A DNA stretch of 19,666 nucleotides from Basidiobolus heterosporus B8920 (Eukaryota > Basidiobolomycota > Basidiobolomycetes > Basidiobolales > Basidiobolaceae): NCBI GenBank assembly GCA_000697455.1, contig JNET01029329.1, positions 1-19,666 on the forward strand, written 5' to 3'. Shown piece after piece: positions 11,286-19,666 of the stretch. Both the position numbers and the translations under genes were made by a program. The notes under the pieces were generated by a model. It was not told where the DNA came from, did no database searches, and saw only the letters and a list, made by a program, of their open reading frames with translations. Numbering within the stretch: the first letter of the stretch is position 1; each line of letters opens with the position of its first letter.

Positions 11286-14003
11286 TCACATACCACCGGG
11301 GGGCATATGCGTTGGAACAAAGTTCGGAACTACAGGTACAGATGACATTGGCATAGACCCGGGTATAGTGACTGGATGTCCATTTGGTGGTGCAAAGTCG
11401 AAGTTGCGGACGGGTATTTCGTACTCTGATCTTCTGCCTTGTTTACGATTAGCCGTTTTGCCTTTATTTGACTTATGGTCATCCGTTATCATGATGGGTG
11501 GTGACATGCCAGTGGCAATCACTTGCCCGAGGTAATTCTTCATTGTGAAGTAAATGCTACAAGGAATCGATCCCAATGGTTAGATGCTGCCAATGTTTCG
11601 CGGGTAAAGTTGCGACGTACCAGAAACCAACTTTCTCATTATGATGTCTGCAGTAGCATGTTATACGTGCAGGTAGGATGGTATCACCACTGCTAAAATC
11701 AACTAGCTCATTGCAATTGAACAGTAAAATTTTGCGTTGCTCTAATTGGAGTGACTTTAAGCCCGGTTAATTAAGGTACTATCCAGACTTGTGTTCTAAC
11801 AAAAACTTACTTGTTCATCGTCTAAATTGAGACTTGGTAAAGCATTTCCAAGCTCACTTACAGGTGACGAGGCTCTACTAGCATTAGGCGTATTACTTAC
11901 GCTAGCCTGGTTCTTGGCTTTGTTTTCTTTTTTTCGAAGAGCTCTTTTTCTCTGTGGACGCAGTTAGTATCACTCGATAGATGTGCAATGCAAAAGAATG
12001 TATTCGAGAACTAACCTCACGTTGTACACATGATATGCATGTATATACTTTTCTTGTGATATCAGTGGCACAAATGACATTCGTTTCCAGAGTGAGAACG
12101 TTATGCTCCAAAGGGTTTGTTTGATCTAAAGACAGAGTCAGTACTGAGCTGATAGTTATGAGGAAGCGTATACTGTGTAGAGGTACCTTTCGAATTTTTA
12201 CGTTTGAACTTTTCTTTAGCTACCATGAACTCCGGAAGACGTAAATGCGACCATAATGAAACTTTTTCGCCCCGGTCTGTCACCAATTGAAGACAAAATT
12301 TGATTTGTGTTTCAACACGAGACTTAGCGCCAGACTCAGGAACTCCAAGAACGCGGATTTGTAGCCTATTGTTAAAAACGGTCAGATCTATTTCAACGAC
12401 AGAGCCAAAACAGAAGATGGATACCCTTTTCCGGCAATATTACTTGTTTGTGGTGCGTTAAAGCTTGCAATATGCGTAGGGATCGAGTTACTACTTTTCA
12501 TTATACTTGAGTATGGCGAGAGATTCAATGTAAAGCCAAGTGGACTTACTTTCTATTTTGCATGTATTCGGGGCAGTTGTTGGGCCTTCCTGAGTTTTCA
12601 GGGAAATTCATGGAGTTGACTGGTTGATACTAGATAGAATTGAATACATTGTTAGTTAAATGTTAGCTAGAAGAGAAAAAGACAAAAGCATGTACGTTAG
12701 GTACTGCAAAGAACTGGGAATACACTGAATCTGGGTTATGTTCAGTGTGGTTGTTTGAAGGCTCACCGACGTTATCAAGCGCAAGCATGTCGCTGATGGA
12801 GACAGTTTGTAATGGTTGCTGGGGAGCTCCAGAGTTATTCATGCCAAAAAAGGCACCATCAAGTTGGTGTTGTAACGGGGATGGTGGCCTCGACAAAGGT
12901 GCCATATCCGGAGGTAAATAGGGATGCATGGCCGAAACCGACGGGGAAGCCATAGGAGTGGCACTCGGTGAAACTGGGCGAGAAGGGATGGCGAATATAT
13001 TTCCCTGTGCATCGATAGATACAGGTGTGTTTTGTGGAATGTGGGAAGCTGGGCTCGAAAAGTTTAAAGAGTAGTAAGGATGACGAAGTGGCTGTTGAAG
13101 TGGAGATGGTGGTGAAACAAAAGTAGCATTCAAAGGAGGTGAGGCCATGGGTGTTGCCGTTGGCGAAGGTGGTTGTGAGGGTCCCAAGAACATATTACTG
13201 CCATCCAGTGAGAAAGGCATAGGCTGAAAAGAATTGTTTACTTGCGTACCATAGCCAGGTGGAAGGAAAGGACTTTGGTAGGGAGAAGGAGGTCTAGATA
13301 AATGGGCTAGATTAGGGTTCGAGGGTATGAATTTTTTTATGCCAGTTAATGCGGGAGATGCCACTGGTGTAGCACTTGGAGTAGCTTGAAGAGAAGGAGC
13401 GTAATAGAGATTTCCTTCTGTGTCCAGATTTTCCATTTTCGGAACGCAATTGAATTGATCATGATTTCCTTGAAGATTAACGTAATTGAAGTTGAACCCG
13501 GGAAGCTCTTCGGATGGTGTATTAACAGCTGAATTGACAGCTGAATCAAAAGCATTAAAGTGTGGCGAAAAAGAATTCTCTGGTCCTAGAGATGGCGAAG
13601 AGGATTGTCCAAGATTAGACCGACGATGCTTTAGACGGTTTTGATACATTATGAATAGATCAGATAGACAACACGTAGAAATGACACTCGGTGTCGAAGA
13701 TATTCTGTATACCCAAAAATACTGGTTTAAGGATATTTAGTTCTGGCGGATTTTGTTTGAAGCGCGAAAAGTAAAACTTCTTCAAGGAAAACAGCGTGGA
13801 TTAGTTTGAGTACTTCTACGAGAGCTAGGCTGAGCGTATACAATTGGTAAATCTTGTAAAAGGATCCGGACTTGGACGGTTTCTTGTCGCTTTTCAGATT
13901 CCACAAAATTGATTGGGCAGAACATTTACCCATCAGCTGATTGCGCTTCATCAAAATCGGGAGCTTGATTGGTAGAAGGGCCGCTGGGAGAATCCTGGAA
14001 CAT
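11286..14003 (-). CDS. Spt23/Mga2-family regulator lacking the IPT/ankyrin/membrane part
   Basis: Model: exons 13930-14003, 12696-13704, 12550-12629, 12425-12490, 12187-12365, 12016-12125, 11811-11951, 11621-11739 and 11286-11556, summing to 2049 nt and 682 residues. The conserved block starts near residue 410: LQIRVLGVPE, then KSRVETQIKFCLQL, LRLPEFMVAKEKF, VYTCISCVQRERKRALRKKE, LVDFSSGDTILPARITCYCR, HHNEKVGF and IATGMSPPIMITDDHKS. All are hallmarks of Spt23/Mga2, which activate OLE1 (fatty-acid desaturase) after release from the ER membrane. Here the protein ends about 60 residues later (THMPPGGM), so IPT, ankyrins and membrane anchor are absent. The N-terminal ~300 residues are Pro/Ser-rich with three repeat units. 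The first exon (MFQDSPSGP...) and its 225-nt intron are less certain; an ATG at 13649 is the fallback start. The exon at 12425 may begin at 12505 instead of 12490, in frame. Any link to lipid desaturation is inferred. Confidence 0.83.
12860..13460 (-). repeat. Three degenerate Pro/Ser-rich repeat units inside the Spt23/Mga2-like CDS
   Basis: The encoded protein repeats a unit of about 60-75 residues three times. Each opens with a core like LDTEGNLYYAPS, LDGSNMFLGPS or IDAQGNIFAIPS. Then comes a TP/SP cluster (ATPSATPVASP; PSPTATPMASP; SPSATPMASP) and further on a SRPPSP or SPPSPLQ element. The SP/TP sites would suit proline-directed kinases. Divergence between units suggests an old internal duplication. 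Confidence 0.7.
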
Positions 14004-14676
14004 CAAAAATTGATACACATGCTAGTACACTCGTTAGTACTCCAAAGGCCTTGAATTGTTACACACCTTAGACTCATGTGTGGAACATGGCTATAGTTCT
14101 GTAGTTAGCTCTCATTCTAGGATGGGCATTGAGCAATATTCAACTTTGTTTAAGGGTTGTAGAACCATGAAAATCACCCAGCATTTACTGCCTTGTCGAT
14201 AGATTCTGGATAGATTCCCAATAGATTCTCAAGCAGTTCTCGATAGATTCCGGATAGATTCCCATTCAGTAATGGATTAATGGTACACACGAAGGTATCC
14301 GTGTTCAGTGAATAGCAAGTACATTGGCTATTCAAGTCAGATATGAAACATGGCTTTCGTGTGTAATTCTAACTTTAAGAGCAATTGGTTAGGTACAATT
14401 GGTATTCATCAGTTATCAGTAAGCATACATACACGATGTGATGATCTAGATTTGAGAATTACTAACTCACTGTTCAAGAGTTACTATTATGAACATTACC
14501 GTTTTGGCTGATTAGGTTTGCTTGTGAGCACTAATCATACTTAAATTTGCTCAGGATTCCTAGATGTGATTAGAGACCGTGTGGCTTAACTCGATCTCAA
14601 CATGGGGCTATATGGCATTGACATACACAAGTTGACAGCACTACAGCCTAGGTTCAAAGGTTCCGTATAGATCAAA
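14004..14676. other. Divergent spacer between the Spt23/Mga2-like gene and KGD4
   Basis: No coding frame is supported. A 25-bp sequence (14196-14220) recurs with one mismatch at 14240-14264, a 44-bp period, and contains clustered GATAGATTC elements. A GTGATGA (about 14436) followed by CTGA (about 14508) on the plus strand resembles C/D boxes but has no recognisable guide. The 5' ends of both flanking genes must be served from here. Confidence 0.4.
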
Positions 14677-15068
14677 ATGCAACCTACACTCACTCACTCG
14701 CTATGCTATCAAAGTCTCGAAAAAGCATATACCGCTGATTAAGTTTTTAGGTCCACGCAAAAAGCTTCCCGTTGAAAGTATGTGTAAAGTATTATAGAAT
14801 AATATACTAGTCTGACTCTTTTATTATTTTTACTTGGCCGAAGGAGCACAAAATTCCACTTCAACCATTCCTAAAAGCGCCCCTAACAGGACTGGAAAAT
14901 CCACAATTGACTACAAAGAGCTTCCAGCACGCTTTCGCAGAGCTGCATTGACCCAAGAGGAGATTGAAGCTGTTGAGGTATGTAGTAAAGCTAACATAGT
15001 CTATCACAAAGTTACCACACCCACTTTTCTTCTTTTTCTAGTTGGGTGGCGCAGGGTATACTTTTTAA
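14677..15068 (+). CDS. KGD4: 2-oxoglutarate dehydrogenase subunit 4 (Kgd4/Ymr31/MRPS36), start region out of frame
   Basis: Exons end at 14777 (GTATGT), then 14844-14977 and 15042-15068. The product reads TRYAIKVSKKHIPLIKFLG, then PRKKLPVE, a Ser/Thr-rich linker, YKELPARFRRAALTQEEIEA and a final VELGGAGYTF. Both ends match Kgd4: yeast has MIKFVGTRHP near its start and ELPARFRYKP...INSGGAW at its end, and human MRPS36 has KPHTPLIRF and YRRKLVSQEEM. Kgd4 tethers the E3 component to the mitochondrial 2-oxoglutarate dehydrogenase complex. The ATG at 14677 is out of frame with this product. Three ACTC units lie between (14688-14699), and with two units the frame would run uninterrupted for 85 residues. 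So this is a frameshifted allele, a sequence error, or a gene whose real start is on an unseen upstream exon. The two introns are 66 and 64 nt. Confidence 0.8.
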
Positions 15069-15266
15069 ATTATCGCCGTTTAACAAGTATGAAGTATCTT
15101 CAAGTGTAGTAATTTTTATTTGTTTATAAGCAAACAGCTCTACGAACGAGTAAAGTTATTTGAACAAACGGGTTGTTGAACCTTTCTAGCATGATGTTAG
15201 TGGAAAAAATGCCTTGAAGTGATAAGTCAGATATCTCGGTTAATTGAAAGGGAAATTACAATCACG
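15069..15266. other. Convergent 3' spacer KGD4 / TPR gene
   Basis: This is a short AT-rich stretch between two stop codons facing each other. No further gene was seen. Confidence 0.4.
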
Positions 15267-18200
15267 CTAATGGTCGGCTAGTTCACAAGCATTTGTTAAT
15301 ATTAGCAGATCCAAATGTCTTAAATCTAGATATTCTATTTCGTTCCATTCTTGATGGTCGGCTTTATCCCCTTTAAACATAGGCGTAAGAGTGTCGAGCT
15401 CTTTTCTTGAGAGCTTGTCTATTTCCTTCTCCACTTCAGCAATGAGACCTTTGTAATATTCTATCGAAGATCTCAGCTCAATTCCTCGAAAGTCTAGCCA
15501 CCCGTAGGTTGCTTCCAAATCTTTTCCGGTGCGTAGTCGAAGAAGTGTGAGGTTGTATATTGGATGCAAATTATCTAAAACATGATGATTTAGCAAGTCA
15601 GAAAACAATGGATTATTAGCTTGGTTGCCTGTTACCTGAGGATAAACCAACGGACTTCGTAAGCGCCTCAATTGCTTCTTCAGTTAGACCCAATGCGGAC
15701 AACATATGTGCAAGGTTGTTATACGTTTGCACCTAGTGTAAAGACAATGAGCTAAGCTTAAAGTATGATTTGTTGATACTTGCTTGTTACCAGCAGAGAT
15801 TTTCTGTATGCTTCATCAAATAATCGTTCTACATCTAGACGATTTCTAAGTTTTCTTATTTCCCAACCAGCCGTGCATAATTCGGCTTCTAATTTAGTCT
15901 TTTTCATGACAGGCTCTTCTGCACAAATTATTCATGTTTAGTTGTTATTCCAATAAATACCGAATATCTATTCTTACCGTTACAGTCTTCCTGAATACTG
16001 AGCTGAGAGACTTCGCTAAGAATCCCTTCCACTGTTAGATATATAGCCTGTGCTTTCTTGGCCGACTGGACGGTTTGGTCTTTGTACCAAATCGCTTCAG
16101 CTAAATACATTTGGATCGATATATCTAGCGGGTCAATTTGCAGTATCGATTTACATATATTAATAGCTTGGTCGAATTCAGTTGGGTCAAGCATAAGTAA
16201 CGTGTACACGTAATCTCTGATGGCCTTGCGCGTAGCCCCGCTTGTACTATACTGCTTTGCAATCTCCAACTCCCTTGTAGGGCTAATGACATTGGAGTAT
16301 TCGGTAGCAGCCTCTTTGTATTTTCCTTGCTCCAAATAAATTGCTCCCAATCGAGACACAACATTTAGTAAATTCATACATGGTTGGAGGCCAGTCCCGC
16401 ACGGGTGGCTTCTTTCGTTTGTACGTGTTGAGTCACTCGTAAGTCTCTTTCGTAAAGCAACGTGTATTCCTTTGAGTGAGCGTCCACTTTAGGGTCAGTA
16501 CAAAGCTATTAAATACCTCTACGAGATGGGTAAGCATTTTCGTCTCGACTGGTAATTTCCCTGTTCTTTCGTACACCACACACAAATTCCATAGAGGATA
16601 ATTACTTCTGATATTTGATTCTAATGAGAATTTGAAGTATTTAACGGCCAAGTTTGGCTTAGACTATTATCAAGAAACCGTAAGCAGATGAGCGTAAAGA
16701 AAAATTAAAAGGTTGAGTACCATATGGACTGCTGAGCACCCGGCCATGTTAAATGAATCGCTTCTCAAGCTCTTATCAGCTGCAAAGCATTTCTGGAAAT
16801 ATTCTAAGGCTTCGGAATAATGTCTTTCATGGTACTTGATATGGCCTAAAGAAAATGTAAGAAAAAGCCATCCCTGAACCAACACGAAATTTTGACTTTA
16901 CCTAACAGATAATATGCTGGATAGAATTCAGCTCCTAGAAATCGGACGCATTTCTCGACTAAACTACAAGCAGCTTCTTTAACCGATCTTTGAGCATAAT
17001 ATCCCATCAGTAGGTATAAAGTAACGCCATATTCAGTCCCAATATCGTCAATAGGCAATAGTGAATAGGTCGCTTTTGCTCCAACATTTTGATTCGAACA
17101 AACGCTTGCCTTTTCATCCAAATTGTCATTTTCTAGGTACGCCTTGACTAGCAATAATATAGGCTCTATAGAATCTTCACTAGCCTTTATAGGTTGGGAG
17201 GTCTGATTGCTCACTTGAAGCCATACGAGTTTCACCAAATAGTATCTTATGTAACGATAACTCTTGTCCATAGACGCCAACGTCGAAAACGACTCAAAAT
17301 AGACATTATATATCTCCAACAGAGTCAGTTCGTCTACGGTTTTGGTCATCTTCTGAAAGAGGCCGATATGGGAAAGAGCATCAATCCCATTTTTCAGCCA
17401 AACTTTCAATCTTCTTGTAAACGTTGTTGTTGGCTCAGATATACACACGACAGCAAGGTTGTGTATGGTGGCCAGTGAGTACGCTAATGCTGTCGGATTA
17501 CCTTTTGATATATGGTTTATTAATATTAATCACTTACTCAACGATGAAGTATCAAGTTTCTAAAAGTGTATATGAGCCCTTTCCCCATAAAGAAGAAGTG
17601 GGGGTTTATAATATTCGAGCAAACTATAGACGAGCACCTACCTCTTAGTTTATGCAATATGTCTTCCAAAACGCGTATATAGGAAGTCCTAGAAGCGCTA
17701 GTTGGGGAATTCTAAAGTTTGTGTAAACATAATGAACAAAGAGCTTCACAACTTAAAAGTATACCATGTATTCCAAAGTCTCTCTATTTACATCTATAGC
17801 CAAAGCATCTATGTCTTTGTGCAATAATACTGTTTATGAGGTGAGTGATTGCAGCTTCATATAAAATATACAAATCTATTACCTTCTGACATATCTGTAC
17901 TCTCTATAGCTTGAGCAATTCTAAATGTTGCAGCAAACATACATTGTTTTATCCAGGTTAAGTTTCGTATGAGTTTCCTTCTCCAACTTTTATCAAGAGG
18001 TAAACGTATGGTAGTTACTTCACCACGAAAGTCAAGGTTTGCTATAACTCGCTTATACCAGTCGGAATCGATGTCTTTTCTTAAGACCTCCTGGTATAAA
18101 AGGTTGGGAGTTATATTGGATGGGCTAGTTTCAAGTGTGCTCAATAATCTACAAAGTAAAGGTTCTAGAATGGAGAAAGAGCGCTCCTGAAATAACCGAT

Positions 18201-18297
18201 AAACATAAGTACAAATACACAAGCTGGGAATTGTATGAAAACTGGAGGGTGGCGTCGGTGAAGAGGCAATCCCACACCAAGAGCAAGGTGTACCCAT
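15267..18297 (-). CDS. TPR-repeat protein of unknown function
   Basis: Eleven exons (17883-18297, 17765-17829, 17642-17711, 16902-17501, 16721-16845, 16517-16663, 16380-16469, 15978-16329, 15791-15918, 15636-15732, 15267-15574) sum to 2397 nt, giving 798 residues. The middle and C-terminal parts are helical with tetratricopeptide-like units: YHERHYSEALEYFQKCF, QGKYKEAATEYSNVI, FDQAINICKSILQIDP and YNNLAHMLSALGLTEEAIEA. The N-terminal part (LLYQEVLRKDIDSDWYKRV) is not TPR. I do not recognise the family; it may be a scaffold in a complex, but nothing indicates which. The start is uncertain: ATG 18297 gives the open frame, but the first 37 residues are Cys/Pro-rich and unlike the rest, and a TTTCAG acceptor at 18187 may mean that the true first exon lies upstream. 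The intron at 16330-16379 is doubtful (see findings). The gene is convergent with KGD4 and divergent from PHB2. Confidence 0.7.
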
Positions 18298-18653
18298 ATC
18301 AAGTGCAGGCTTGGAATCGTAGCAGTTTATTGAGCTTCTCGATGTTGCAGCATTCAGTTAGCTTGTTGACCATACATGCTTGATTTGTTTTGTTATATTA
18401 ATTCGATCGTTAGGCAAAATAATCAAGTATAGCATAACCAATTTTGATTAAAGTGGACGCCCAATGATTTCGAACTGAATTTTAAGGTTTCCGCAGTTGA
18501 CGATTCGGATTAGTGGCTGCGTGTGATTAAAACTACTAGGAATGGAGGGGTGCAATGAAATTTTTTGCTTGGGGAGGGGACCAAAGGAATTTGAATTTAT
18601 TTGCAACAATTACTTGTAGCCTGACTTGAACTTTTGGTTGCTTATCACACACT
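18298..18653. promoter_or_regulatory. Divergent promoter region of the TPR gene and PHB2
   Basis: About 350 bp lie between the two divergent starts. A minus-strand ATG at 18373 opens only 24 codons before a stop and does not connect cleanly to the TPR frame. Poly-purine runs (GGAGGGG around 18545, GGGGAGGGG around 18570) precede PHB2. No clear TATA box was identified. Confidence 0.35.
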
Positions 18654-19666
18654 ATGGCTCAACAAGCTGCAAATTTTTTGAAGGGAAATGGTAAATCCAT
18701 GTTTACCAGCGTCGGTGCATTGGTTACTCTAGGTGCTCTTGGCTACGGTATCAACGCCTCTTTATTCAACGGTATTTGACTTTGTTAGCCTTTAGCTCTC
18801 ATAGTACCAAACTAATCCTTTTACCGAACAGTCGATGGTGGTCATAGAGCTGTTAAATACTCTAGAATTTTTGGCGTCCAGAAGGAAATCTACCAAGAAG
18901 GTACACATATTGTTATCCCCTGGCTCGAAACTCCTATCATTTATGATGTTCGTGCCAAGCCCAGAAATATTGCCTCTTTGACTGGTACCAAAGGTTAGTG
19001 TGCTTTCAGTTTCCCTTTTTATCACTTTATATAGACTAACAAGCACCTTAGATCTTCAAATGGTCAACATCACTGTTCGTGTTCTTTCTAAACCAAAGGC
19101 CGATGCTCTTGATACCATTTACAAGACCCTAGGAACTGATTATGATGAACGTGTTTTGCCTTCTATCGTCAATGAAGTTTTGAAGAGTGTTGTGGCTCAA
19201 TTCAATGCCTCTCAACTCATCACTCAGCGTGAAAGAGTTAGTAGACTCGTTCGTGAGAATCTTCTCCGTCGTGCCCTTCGCTTCAACCTAGTTTTGGATG
19301 ATGTTTCCATTACCCACGTTGCCTTCTCACCAGAGTTCTCCACCGCCGTTGAAGCCAAGCAAATTGCTCAACAGGAAGCCCAAAGAGCATTCTTCATCGT
19401 CGAAAGTGCTAAACAAGAGAAGCAATCGACCATCATTAAGGCTGAGGGTGAAGCGCGTTCTGCCGAACTTATTGGTGAAGCCATTCGCAACAAGCCCGGT
19501 TTCATTGCTTTGAGAAAGATTGAAGCTGCTCGTGAAATTGCTCACATCATTGCCAACTCTAACAACCGTGTCATGCTCGATGCCGACACCCTCTTGCTCA
19601 ACGTCCAAACAAACATGTAAGTAATCTTTTAGTGTCACATCAATCTTCTTCACTTATACTTAGTTT
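18654..19666 (+). CDS. PHB2: Prohibitin-2 (probably 3' partial)
   Basis: Exons 18654-18771, 18832-18993 and 19052 onward give [11 protein letters not shown], a membrane segment at about residues 17-39 ([20 protein letters not shown]), [32 protein letters not shown] and [20 protein letters not shown]. The coiled coil [20 protein letters not shown] and [18 protein letters not shown] follow. The coiled-coil and DLQMVN sequences fit prohibitin-2 rather than prohibitin-1. With Phb1 it forms ring complexes in the mitochondrial inner membrane that stabilise membrane proteins. Reading to TAA at 19618-19620 gives 282 residues ending LLLNVQTNM, some 15 short of human PHB2 (299). That stop overlaps a perfect GTAAGT donor (19617-19622), and an ACTTAG acceptor lies at 19658-19663, making a 47-nt intron. 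I therefore think a last exon starts at 19664 and runs out of the window. Confidence 0.93.

Noticed and set aside
14436-14511. GTGATGA ... CTGA pair on the plus strand as a second-locus C/D snoRNA
   Set aside because: The presumed guide (complement of CCAAAACGGTAATG) matches nothing I know in rRNA or snRNA, the terminal stem is poor, and there is no host intron.
16517-16663. Apparent frameshift after MLTHLVE in the TPR gene
   Set aside because: A normal 47-nt intron (GTATTT donor, TACTGAC branch, CAAAG acceptor) restores the frame into EYTLLYERDL, so no frameshift is needed.
19327-19653. Minus-strand ORF of 108 codons opposite the last PHB2 exon
   Set aside because: It is the antisense of the conserved prohibitin coiled coil and is explained by codon bias.

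Overview
The window reads as nuclear DNA of an intron-rich, early-diverging fungus, probably Mucoromycota-like. This is an inference from gene content (Spt23/Mga2 family, fungal-type prohibitin-2, TFIIA large subunit, Kgd4, SulP sulfate permease), from many short GT-AG introns (mostly 47-74 nt) and from AT-rich spacers. No virus-like element, transposon, CRISPR array or tRNA was recognised.

Layout. The 3' end of a SulP sulfate transporter (+, 1-861) converges on ribosomal protein eL34 (-, 1261-1666), which has a likely 5'-UTR intron. A decayed Cu/Zn superoxide dismutase copy (+, about 2066-2510) follows. Then come two minus-strand nuclear genes: the TFIIA large subunit (2794-4204, 7 exons) and a DHX35-type DEAH helicase (4784-7809, 17 exons, one GC-AG intron). 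Upstream of the helicase is a small spliced transcript with no convincing ORF (about 8040-8515, -). One of its introns carries a box C/D snoRNA with a 13-nt complement to 18S rRNA. Next are alanine-glyoxylate aminotransferase (+, 9215-10454), a Spt23/Mga2-type regulator that stops before the family's IPT/ankyrin/membrane part (-, 11286-14003), a Kgd4/MRPS36 gene whose start is frame-shifted by an ACTC repeat (+, 14677-15068), an 11-exon TPR protein of unknown role (-, 15267-18297) and prohibitin-2 (+, 18654 to the window end, probably continuing outside).

The genes do not form one pathway; they are ordinary core genes in mixed orientation. Loose themes are gene expression (eL34, TFIIA, DHX35, snoRNA, Spt23/Mga2) and mitochondrial metabolism (Kgd4, prohibitin-2, possibly Agx1). 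All exon models were assembled by hand from splice-site consensus, reading phase and remembered family sequences. Where the summed exon length is a multiple of three I treat that as support. The points most worth a second look are the snoRNA host gene, the truncated Spt23/Mga2, the Kgd4 start region, the SOD relic and the two Q-x-D-G motifs in TFIIA.
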